Shown: in pieces, positions 22,161 through 31,270 of the stretch
How the letters are laid out: the number at the start of each line of letters is the position of its first letter
Position numbering within the stretch: the stretch's first letter is position 1
NCBI RefSeq assembly: GCF_017916325.1
Contig: NC_090162.1
Span: 651,001-715,000, forward strand
DNA from: Leishmania martiniquensis
Lineage: Eukaryota > Euglenozoa > Kinetoplastea > Trypanosomatida > Trypanosomatidae
DNA: 64,000 nucleotides
Reading direction: 5' to 3'
Position numbers and translations under genes: made by a program
Notes under the pieces: model-generated
What the model was told of the DNA's origin: nothing
Database searches by the model: none
What the model saw: only the letters and a program-made list of their open reading frames with translations

Positions 22161-22349
22161 ATGTTCCTCGGTGGCTTCGTGCCGCGCCGCTTCTCCCAGT
22201 TCAATCGCGATCCATGGTGGATGTTCTTCATTTTCTCAGTCGGTGCATGCATCGGCGAGTACCCAGCCATGCAAATCAAGTACAACGCCCGTGACTTGGT
22301 GCTAGACCCCCACCGCTACGTATGGTCGCACCTGGACGATCACCACTGA
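22161..22349 (+). CDS. Small single-pass membrane protein, 62 aa, probably mitochondrial
   Basis: The ATG at 22161 is the first after the acceptor AG at 22134-22135; the frame is open farther up, but that part is UTR-like. The protein begins MFLGGFVPRRFSQFNRDPWW, followed by one hydrophobic segment (MFFIFSVGACIGEYPA, ~21-36) and a charged C-terminus with KYNARDLVL and a His/Asp-rich tail. A basic aromatic N-terminus, one membrane span and a short charged tail is the pattern of small respiratory-complex accessory subunits (for example of complex I or IV). I cannot assign a specific subunit. It lies close to two other small or unknown genes and is co-directional. Confidence 0.75.
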   Translation: MFLGGFVPRRFSQFNRDPWWMFFIFSVGACIGEYPAMQIKYNARDLVLDPHRYVWSHLDDHH

Positions 22350-23644
22350 GGCAGTGGTGCAGCTTGCGGTGACGCGCACTCGCTTTCCCCCTCGATACCC
22401 GACCCCATGCCCCCTCTCCCTGATACAGACAAACGGCGGCCACCGTCGCCGAAACTGCACGGAGGGAGTGCAAGGAAGACGAAGGGGATGGCGACGTGGC
22501 GGGACCGCCCAGAGAGGTACGACAAGCACCCACATATGCGTGTGCTGGCGTGACTGGAGTGCTCGGTCCCCTCTCTCCCTCTCAGACATCCTCTCACCGT
22601 AGTCTTAGTAGCCCCTCCTCTTACCCGACTCTCTCTCTTGTTCTTCTATCTCATAAGAGAATCCGGAAAAAAAATGAAGGCGCCGCCATTCCACTGGTAA
22701 AGGACCAACGATTAGTAAACTCGCTTCTGTGGTGCGCCGGCACCCCAGCGAACAGACAAGAGACGCTGCAGAGGAGGGCGCGCGGGTTAGCCTCACGGCA
22801 GCGCCTCAGGCCTGTGTGCACGGGTAAGATTGCAGGTGGGCCTGCGTGGTCTCGCTCATTTCACCCGCTGAAGGTGCTGGCTCAGCTTTCCAGCCGCCGC
22901 CTACTGAGCGTTTCTCTTTTTTTTTCGTCTGTGTGTATGTGTTTCGTCCGTCTGACGGAGGATGACAGGGTGTGGCAAGGCGACGTGAAGATCAGCCAAC
23001 AACTCGACCCGTGGGCTTTTTGTAGGAGTACTCTCTGCGTGACCTTACGTGGGCGTTGTGAATGGAGATGGGGTGATGGAGAGGAGAGAACGCACACCGA
23101 CCCCCTTCCCATACCCCCCCCGCACACATACACCAGTGTTCCACCCTGCGTCCAGTGCGCTGTCAATCACTTCATGCGCGTTTCCTCTGTTCCCACTCAC
23201 CCTCCCCGCCGGCTTCGCATTGTGATTGCCACTCCCGTTCCTCTCTCCTCTCCTTATTTCTTGTGGCGTAACCCCAACGCCTCTTTCTCGCATGTTTTTT
23301 CCTTGTACGCCTGCCCCCTTTCTTGCGCGACTTGGGCTTGCCATCCCCATCGCAACAACAACAACAAAACACATCACCCTCGCGCACGCTGACGCATTCG
23401 TGCGCGGCACACACACACACATGCACACCAAACAATCTGATGCATCGCGGCATCCTCTCACGCGCTAACCATTTCTTAGATCTCTCTCTTCTCACCATCT
23501 CGTGGCCCATCGCGAATATTCCTCGCTACAACTGTTACTTGTACCACTCCTCTTCGTCGCCTCGTATCTACCCTCCCCCTCCACCTCTCCCCATCGTTCA
23601 CAGTACGCACACACACACACACTCCCCCTCCGCCGTACTCACAA
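22350..23644. other. Intergenic spacer upstream of histone H1-like gene 1
   Basis: No gene supported; a 298-aa open frame here reads like low-complexity UTR translation. The last ~80 bp belong to the H1 repeat unit and contain a polypyrimidine tract (23570-23598), AG at 23602-23603 and a CA repeat just before the start codon. Confidence 0.6.
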
Positions 23645-23823
23645 ATGGCCGCTGCTGCGTCTGCTGCTATGAAGAAGGCTGCTGCGAAGAAGAGCGGTGC
23701 AAAGAAGGCGGCACCCAAGAAGGCCGCCGCGCCCAAGAAGTCCGCCAAGAAGGTCGCTGCGCCCAAGAAGAAGGCGGCCGCCAAGAAGGCGGCACCCAAG
23801 AAGGCCGCCGCGCCCAAGAAGGC
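23563..23823 (+). repeat. H1 repeat unit, copy 1 (5' UTR and first 60 codons)
   Basis: 261 bp that recur at 26052-26312 with one substitution seen (the codon for residue 7, Ala or Val). It includes the splice acceptor, the CA tract and the start codon. The copies diverge near codon 60, so the C-termini and 3' UTRs differ. Confidence 0.93.
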
Positions 23824-23854
23824 GGCACCTAAGAAGGCCGCTGGCAAAAAGTAG
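23645..23854 (+). CDS. Histone H1-like Ala/Lys/Pro-rich protein, 69 aa (copy 1)
   Basis: The protein begins MAAAASAAMKKAAAKKSG and continues as AAPKK/AAAKK repeats to the end (PKKAAGKK). Trypanosomatid H1 histones lack the winged-helix globular domain and correspond only to the basic C-terminal tail of higher-eukaryote H1, which fits this sequence. It would bind linker DNA and help chromatin compaction in the nucleus. It is shorter than the ~105 aa I recall for Leishmania H1 and nearer to T. cruzi H1. A kinetoplast-associated (KAP) histone-like protein is the main alternative, but no mitochondrial presequence is visible. The internal repeats are likely to vary in copy number. The splice acceptor lies 42 nt upstream. 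Confidence 0.85.
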   Translation: MAAAASAAMKKAAAKKSGAKKAAPKKAAAPKKSAKKVAAPKKKAAAKKAAPKKAAAPKKAAPKKAAGKK

Positions 23855-26133
23855 AAGGCGCTGCAGAAGCCACCTCACGCCTCTCTTAGAGATCGCCCCA
23901 GTGTCTGTGTTGTAGCCGGTAGTGTTCTTCATCGTTCCTCGGCTCACTCGCGCGTAGGGATGCGATTGACGGATTGCCTGTGCGCCGCATCATTACCATA
24001 CGCGTACGCTGTGGGGACGCTCGCGTGTTTCACGCCGCCGCCTGCATCAGCTGTACGCTGCCTTCTGTCATCTCGTGTGCGTCTTCTATACATATATATA
24101 TACATATATATATGTATGCTTCCTCTACGATGATGTTTAGCCGATCTCCCCCTCCCCTCCCCCCACCGTTCCGACGATTCCATAGAGATTGTTTCCTCCC
24201 TCCCTCCCCCTCCCTCCCTCTCTCTCTTTCCCGGAGTTTCGTTCTGTATGTCTGCCTCTCTCCTGTATATATTTGGTATATATATGTACCAAATATATAT
24301 ATATATATCTTTTCCCTTTCTCTCTATCGCTGTGCCTGTGTATCTTCCCCTCCCCTTTGGTTACGTTTGTACGCTTCCCTCGGCACAATGCATTGGGGCA
24401 CCCTTTCTTTTCGTCATTTTTCTTGTGTTGCTCTCATGCCTTTCCTTCCCTCACCCCCCCCACTCACCACTCCCGGAATGCCCTCCCTCGCCTTTTTTAA
24501 GTATTGGTCAGTGCGTCCCTCCCTCGGACCACATAGACTCTTTCGCTTTTTTTTTCATTTTTTCGCAGCTCTCTTCTCGCCCAAACGATTCTGCCCGTTT
24601 CGGCGGCGTTTTTTTTTTCATGTTTGGCTTCCTCTCGAGAGTCCCCCCTGAGGCGAAGAGAGAGTGGGGGTGGTAAAGTGGTGGGAAGAGAAATCAAAAG
24701 CGAGGAGGGGTGTGTCGGAAGACGGCGCGCGACGCACGCTAAAAGAAAAAAGGAGGTTGCGAACGACCGGGGGAAAGAGAGAAGGGAAGACGGTGGGGCG
24801 TAAGGGCGGAGTCTGTGTACCCGAAGGAGTGTCATTCATTTTTTTGTTTGTTTCGTTTGCTTTGCACGTTTGCCTTTTGATTTCTCACCCCACGTCTTCT
24901 CCACGCATGTGTCATGTGAGAATGCCTACGAGTGGCTCCCTTTTTTTTGTTTCGTAGTCGTGCGATGTCCCTCGGCGACTCTTGTACGACGCTCGTCATC
25001 TCCCTCCTCCTCCCCTGCCACAACGCGAGCGCGTGTGACGGGGTGTTGAGTTGCGAACCTGCTTGCACGTGAGCCTTGTGTGTGTATATGTCTGTGCATG
25101 TCCCTCCGTGGGGTTGCAACTTGCATCCTTGCCTCGCTCTTGCTGTGTGTAGACGCCGGCGATGGAGAGCACAGGAGAACGTATGAAATACCGCGTGAAC
25201 GGAAATGGTCACGGCGGCGAAGACAACGCAAAAAAAACGCACAGTGCGGCCACTGGCGCACCTCCGCGTGGGAGTGTGCACGCTCATGAGTCACCGTGTG
25301 CGCGGGTGGACACGGCGCAAGACGGCGTTGGTGCATCGAGGTCAGCGCTCATCGTGCGCCAGGAGGGCAGCCTCGTGCGTTCTCGGCATCCCAAAGAGGG
25401 CTCGACGCCTGGGCAGAGGTGCCCCATGATTTTCGGGAGAGACAATCTTGCTTACCGCCGTCCGTGCTTCTCTTCCGGCGTACATGGCTCTGTGTGCCTC
25501 TCTTTGCGCGTAAGCGTGGTCACTCACACGGTTCTGGACGCCGGGGGCGGCATGGGGCAGCGACGCACGGCCCCCTCATCGAGCAAGCTTCACTTGTACG
25601 CACGTCTGTGTGTGTGTGTGTGTGTGGATGTGATACATGTGTAGTACCCCGTCGCCTTTTACTTGCTCCCGCGACCACCAGGAAGTGCGCTTCATGTTGA
25701 CCTCGTCAGCGTCCTCACCCCGCGCATGGACGACCTGCCCATACGTTCAATTTCTGTGCCCTCTACCTCTCCCATACATCTCCACGAACAACTTGATCTC
25801 TCCTCGCACATGGACCTCATTTTCTTTGCGTTTTTTTGTGTGTTTGTGATGCCTCTCGTGCGCTTTTCTTTTCTGCCGACACCCACCTGCTGTGTGGAAC
25901 ACGACCACCCAACGAAACACGCGCCTGAGCAACTCGATAGCACAGCTCTCCCTACCTTGACGCATTCACTGCTCCCTCGCTCAGCTCCCCTTTTCAGCAC
26001 TCGTCTTCCACACCGTCCATCGTCATTGGTGTGTATGCTTTAGTCTCGCCCCGTATCTACCCTCCCCCTCCACCTCTCCCCATCGTTCACAGTACGCACA
26101 CACACACACACTCCCCCTCCGCCGTACTCACAA
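23855..26133. other. 3' flank of H1-like gene 1 and spacer to gene 2
   Basis: No further gene supported. It contains two AT-rich inverted repeats (about 24088-24116 and 24266-24299) amid CT-rich sequence, T runs near 24547 and 24610, a TG tract near 25606, and the start of the second H1 unit at 26052. The two hairpins are absent from the flank of the second H1 copy. Confidence 0.6.
24266..24299 (+). other. Perfect 13-bp inverted repeat (RNA hairpin) in H1-like 3' UTR
   Basis: Left arm 24266-24278 (TATATATTTGGTA) and right arm 24287-24299 (TACCAAATATATA) pair completely around an 8-nt loop. It lies about 410 nt after the stop of the first H1-like gene, so it probably lies in its 3' UTR or in the intercistronic RNA. 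Confidence 0.75.
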
Positions 26134-26312
26134 ATGGCCGCTGCTGCGTCTGTTGCTATGAAGAAGGCTGCTGCGAAGAAGAGCGGTGCAAAGAAGGCGG
26201 CACCCAAGAAGGCCGCCGCGCCCAAGAAGTCCGCCAAGAAGGTCGCTGCGCCCAAGAAGAAGGCGGCCGCCAAGAAGGCGGCACCCAAGAAGGCCGCCGC
26301 GCCCAAGAAGGC
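26052..26312 (+). repeat. H1 repeat unit, copy 2
   Basis: Same unit as 23563-23823, 2489 bp downstream and in the same orientation. It includes the polypyrimidine tract, AG at 26091-26092, the CA tract and 60 codons. Confidence 0.93.
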
Positions 26313-26340
26313 CAAGGCTAACGCAGTGCGTGCAGCTTAG
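26134..26340 (+). CDS. Histone H1-like Ala/Lys/Pro-rich protein, 68 aa (copy 2)
   Basis: Identical to copy 1 over the first 60 residues except Ala7 to Val. It then diverges to a short C-terminus, AKANAVRAA, instead of PKKAAGKK. The same role is expected: linker-DNA binding by a basic tail without a globular domain. Because the 5' UTRs are the same but the 3' UTRs differ, the two genes probably share splicing and translation signals yet differ in mRNA stability, which is how trypanosomatids often regulate paralogues. KAP-type kinetoplast protein remains an alternative. Confidence 0.83.
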   Translation: MAAAASVAMKKAAAKKSGAKKAAPKKAAAPKKSAKKVAAPKKKAAAKKAAPKKAAAPKKAKANAVRAA

Positions 26341-29300
26341 AGAGTGTCAATGTGGGCTTTTTCTCATCCAGGTGTATCTGAACTTTGAAGTCAACGGAAG
26401 AGGAAGCAGGATGTATGCTGGAGGCTGAGGTCTCAGCACGCACCAGTGTAGAGAATTTGCGGAGCGTGAAGGGGCGGAGAGACACGAAAGAAGCGTGAGC
26501 CTTACGTCGCGTGCAATGCCAGCCTGCTTGCGGTTGGGACATGGGCGCCTTATGCAACTGCATCATTACTAATATACAACAAGACGGCTCCGCCCTTCTT
26601 CTCTGTTGGCTTGCTAGGCGTTAGACTTGTGGCAGAAGTGGTCGCGCGAGTCGGAGGAGGGGGAGAGAGGCTCCCCTTGTTGGGCTACCTTCACTCCACC
26701 ATCTCGTGCTCTTCGTTGTCGAGGGAAGGCGGTTCGCTCGTATGTGTTGTCCATGTCTCTTCCTCCGCCCACCACCCACCCACCCGACCCCCCCCTCTCT
26801 CTCACCACTTGCGTGTATGACTTCCTCCGCCATTTATTTTTCTTCGTTTCCTGCCGATGCCCATTTAGGCTCCCTCCCTCCCTCTCTCCTTCTTTATATA
26901 TATGTTGTGTGTGTGTGTGTGTGTGTGGCATGCCCAGCAGCCCCTTATTGTATCATACAGAAGCCTCTTCCCCTCTTTGCTTTTCTGTTACCCCCCTCCC
27001 CCTCTTTCTCTTTTGTTGTTTCGCTTTTGTACTCCCCGCGGGGTTTTCATTGGTGGTGTACCTGTACCTTTTTCCCTCTCGCCTGCTCGCGGGCTCGGAG
27101 TGCCCACGGCCGTTTCCTGTTCTTTTTTTTTCTTTGCCTTCTCGTTCTCTGCTTCTCTATGTCACCCTTGCGAAAGCGAAGATGTCTGCCCCCCCCCCCA
27201 CGTGAGAGGAGGAGGAGGAGAGGGGTGAGGGAAGGGAGCCGAACGATCAACTGTGCGGGAAGAAAGAAAGGATAAGGTAAAGCGCTCTCTGGTGTTTGTG
27301 GCGCGCAGAACCGCCAAGTACACCCGACCCCCCCCCACACACACACACGCACTCCCCTCTCCGCCTCTTCTTTCTTTCGTTCAATGAGCGCGCACGTCGC
27401 GTACACCGCACTCCCGCCTTTTCAATCTCTCACTTCTTCTCGCACTCCCCTCATGGCTCAGTCCAGCGTGAGGTAGACAGCAAAGAAAAGGAAAAGAAGG
27501 CCAAAGAAGCAATGAAGAAAGGTAAGCACTCAATGACATTAAGGGCTCATGCGCCGGTGAGTTTAGTTGCGTAGCCACAGGGAGGCGGTGGAGCGGGGCC
27601 CGCGACTGATGGTATTGCAGAATTACGCACACTGAATACGTGGGTTCTCTACCTTGGCCCCCGTGTGCAATGTCAACTTGCTCGACATTTTTTTTCGCTG
27701 CACGTCAGTGGCTTGTGGGGCCGCTTTTGTCTCACGTGCTCTCTCTCTCTTCGCCTTCCCGACTCCGTCGCCCAAAGCGATCGTTGGAAAGGCACCATTC
27801 GGAACATCCTCACAGATGCGCAAGCTCGCGGCGCCTTCACACATGATGCGGATCTCTCTCTCTTGATCTTCATCGTGACCTTTCTCACCCTCCGCCTCTC
27901 TCTCTCGCCCAGTCACACTCCTTCGCGCGCACCCTTTCCTTCGCCCGCAAGAAAACATTTCCGCGGGGCGAAAACTTGACGCATTCATTGTCCCCATCCG
28001 TCTCACACCCCTTCATGCGATAGCGCTGATTTCCCAAAGGAAAAATACCAAAAAAAAAAATAAGACTGACGATTTGCCGTTGGTGCGAAGAGGCCGTTTT
28101 TCTCTCCGAGCGAAAAGAAAAGGGACGGAAAAAAACTATCTTTATATCATAAAGAAACCCCGAAACCCATCGAGGCCACCCACGAAATACTTCGCCATCT
28201 GCACGCAGAGAAACGCGCTGGCTTTAATTGACACGCCTTCAACAGCGACAAGAGACGGCGCACACACAGGGAGAGACAACGACGAAGAGAAAAGAAGAAA
28301 CGCAAAATCACGACATAGGCAGGAAAAAGAGAGGAAGGGAGAGAGGGGAGAAGGCAAACGAGATAGCCCCCATCCCCTGCAGCTTTGCGCATTGCCCGCA
28401 GGTGTTTTTTTTTCTGTTCTGGTTGTTTCTTTGTTGTCTGTTTTTTCCTTACGAGCATCTCGTTACGCGCAGAACCCCCTTAGCGGCCCCCATCGGTAGT
28501 GCCTTTGTTTCCCACGCACCCACCCACCCTGCCTAATCCTCTGCTCCCCTAATCGAACTCCGCTCGACCCCCCCCGATCACCCCCATCGCTGATCTGCCC
28601 CGTTCTTCTATTCCTCACGGGATAGAAAAGAAGTGGAAACGATAAAGTCTCACACAGAGACGGGTCTTTCTCTGCGCCAGTAGTCGGCAGGCGGAAGGCA
28701 TCGAGAGGAGCCATTGAGGAGTGGGGAATAGTGCTGTTCGACAGGCCGTATTCGCTTCAGCGCGTTGGGTGCGAGATCTCTCTTCGAGGCTATTTGTTCT
28801 CACCCTCGCCTCCACCCGGCCAGACTCGATTTTGTGCACCCCACTTTGCCCGTTAACAGAGACAAGCCCACGTGCAGGCGCGCCCACCCACACAGGATAC
28901 CTATCAAATTGCACAGGCGCAGCTGATCATTGCCTCCGACTCCCTTCCTCGCTCTCGCCACTCCACAAACTCTAGTGTGTGGCTGCCACGCACTGCGCAG
29001 TTCTCGTCCGTGACAGCCCTTTTCTCCCTCCTTCCCCTTTTGTGGCCTCCGCTCCTCTGCTCACATACACGCACACACCACTCTCTCTCTCTGTTTTTTT
29101 CTTCAGTTCGATTGTTTGCGCTTCCTTTGTGTGTGTGCGTGTGTTTATGTTTCGCAGCAGTGTCCAAGTTTGTCGCTGTTTTCCTTCCGTCATCTCCTCT
29201 TTGTCTGCGTGCCTTCCTGAGGGAGGCGACCTTCTTAGCACTCTGTGACTTTTTGCTTTCCCTTTCGCGTGCGTGTGTGTGTGTCTTCGCGCTGTACAAC

Positions 29301-30631
29301 CAGAGAGAAAGCTAAAAATTACAAAGGAGAAGCGTAAAGGAAGAACCGACTGAAGGACGAGAGGGAGAGAGGTACACGCGAAGTAGCCGTCGCAACATTC
29401 CGCACCAACTCGGACAGATACGCCGACAAGCCTACACGCGGCCGCTCACCGAACTGTCTCTCTCTTTCTCCTACTGTGCCTTTTCTGCCTTTCCGTCTAT
29501 GCATATTCTTCGGTAGTTTTCTTCGCTTCTTCGATCTTCCCCTTTGTGTTGTGCTCTTTATTTCTTCGAACTTCCTCTCTCTTCCTTCCGCTTTCCTCTG
29601 CGCGCCACCTGTGTTTCATACCAGCGCCCCCCTTCTTTTTTTCGGTGCGTTGCCCACGGCAGCAGGGGCGTGTTGGTGTCAGTGGTGCTTGAAGCGTGTG
29701 TGCGTGTTTAGGTTCTCGTTTGGGCTTGTGTGTTGCTATTAGTGGAGGCCGCATCTTGAAATAGTCTCTCGCCTACCCGCACTTCCCCCTCGCCCCCGTT
29801 CCCTACCCCATCCTCCCTCGCTGTCCCTCTGGTGCCCCCTCGGGCCCTTTTCCAGGATCACCTCCCTCGGCCCCATCCCCCGCTGTTCTTTGGATCCGCT
29901 CTCTTCATTTCATCGAAAGAGAATTTTCGCCCTTTTCTCTCTCTTTCTCTGTGCAAGTCCCTTTGCTGGAGGCCATTCTTTGTTTCCTGTCCTCGACCTG
30001 TTCACAGCTGCCTCGAGCAGTTGCCCGTTCGTGTCGTTTTCCTTTAACCCTCTCTTGTACGTCGGCGTGCCGCTTCTCGCCCCTTCTCCCGTACGCGCGC
30101 GTCGACAATCTCGCTCACCCGTTTCTTCCTGAGCCCCTCCCTCCCCCCACACACACACACTTACACTCACCACCACCACCACACTCCTCGTCACCATCAG
30201 ATTTTGATTGCGGCGTCTCTCTCGCTCTCTTCGCGCCTATTGTGCCATCCTTTTTTTGTTTTCCTTTTTCTTAGCGTTCCTCTCTTCTCTTTCCGTTTGT
30301 TTGCCATTTCCCTTTTGCGCGCCTTTTTTGTGTTGTTTCTGTGGGTTGGCGCACACCCGCGCGGGTGACGTTACAGACATCCGTTAGTGTGTGTGTGTGT
30401 ATCGTTCATTGGCTCGTTTACCCATCTGCGAAAGCGCCGTGTGCTCTCCTCCGCATCTGCCCCTTCCGCCGCCTGTTGCGTATTCGTTTTATTGGTGGTG
30501 CGGTCGCTGCGGTTACCGCTTGGGCCGGTCGCGTCTACCGCTTTGGATCACCGGGCTCGGAGGACGTCGCCTGAAGCCATCTCCCCTTCCCTTCCCGTCC
30601 CCCCCCTCCTTCCCTCTCTCTACCTCACGTC
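26341..30631. other. 4.3 kb gene-free interval upstream of eIF4E-1
   Basis: No supported gene on either strand. It is a mosaic of CT tracts, C runs (26787, 27190, 27330), TG/CA tracts (26909, 29270, 30150), an A run near 28053 and AG-rich stretches. Several polypyrimidine-AG sites occur. The strongest, at 30250-30274, is followed by 357 nt without an ATG up to the eIF4E-1 start, so that stretch is probably its 5' UTR. Confidence 0.55.
30250..30274 (+). promoter_or_regulatory. Upstream trans-splice acceptor candidate for eIF4E-1
   Basis: The T-rich tract TTTTTTTGTTTTCCTTTTTC is followed by TTAG (AG at 30273-30274). No ATG occurs from here to 30632, so splicing here would give the 212-aa protein with a ~357-nt 5' UTR. 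Confidence 0.5.
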
Positions 30632-31270
30632 ATGTCCACCCCATCTTCCGTTTCTCCGCAGAAAATGACGAATCTGCATAAATTGCAGCGCGCCTGGACG
30701 CTGTGGTACGATAGCCCGTCTACGTACAATACAGAAAACTGGGAGATGTCCTTGGTGCCGATCATGACCGTGCATTCCGTGGAGGAATTCTTCGTCATGC
30801 TTAGGTACATGAAGCCTCTGCACGCCCTGCGCACCTCCTCGCAGTACCACTTCTTTCAGGAAGGTGTCAAACCAATGTGGGAGGACCCGGCGAACAAGAA
30901 GGGCGGCAAGCTGTGGGTGAACCTCGACATCACCAACGCTAATGGTCGGAGCAGCAACAACTCCGGCGGCGCCGCTGCCGAGAGCAGCGCGGCGGAGGCC
31001 AAGACAGATCTCGATAAAGCGTGGGAAAATGTGTTGATGGCCACCGTAGGCGAGTATCTTGACTGCGTAGAAAAGAAGGACACATTGACTGAGCCCTTCG
31101 TGACGGGTATTGTCATGTCCAAGCGGAAGTACCACAACCGTCTCGCCGTTTGGGTGAGCGACGCGGCCGCGACGGACAGAATTGAGGCGCTGAAAAAGGC
31201 ACTAACGAGGGAGGCGAGCCTGGCGCCAATCGCATCGATTGTCTTCACAAAACACGGCGAGGCTTCTTAG
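30632..31270 (+). CDS. EIF4E1: Translation initiation factor eIF4E-1 (cap-binding protein)
   Basis: 212 aa. It aligns along its length with eIF4E: HKLQRAWTLWYDSP at the N-terminal strand, NWEMSL with Trp37 (human Trp56), GVKPMWEDPANKKGG with Trp83-Glu84 (human Trp102-Glu103), and AVWVSD with Trp174 (human Trp166). The residues that stack on and bind the m7G cap are therefore present. The residue matching human Trp73, which contacts eIF4G and 4E-BPs, is Phe54 (SVEEFFVML). A Ser/Gly/Ala/Asn-rich insert sits at residues ~103-122. In Leishmania this paralogue is known to work with the regulator 4E-IP1 rather than in a classical eIF4F complex; this comes from memory of the literature. A second in-frame ATG (Met12, nt 30665) follows an AG at 30660-30661, so a shorter 201-aa form is possible. 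Confidence 0.95.
   Translation: MSTPSSVSPQKMTNLHKLQRAWTLWYDSPSTYNTENWEMSLVPIMTVHSVEEFFVMLRYMKPLHALRTSSQYHFFQEGVKPMWEDPANKKGGKLWVNLDITNANGRSSNNSGGAAAESSAAEAKTDLDKAWENVLMATVGEYLDCVEKKDTLTEPFVTGIVMSKRKYHNRLAVWVSDAAATDRIEALKKALTREASLAPIASIVFTKHGEAS

Noticed and set aside
22496..23392. 298-aa open frame
   Set aside because: Composition is that of translated CT/CA-rich UTR; no domain and a run of low-complexity segments.
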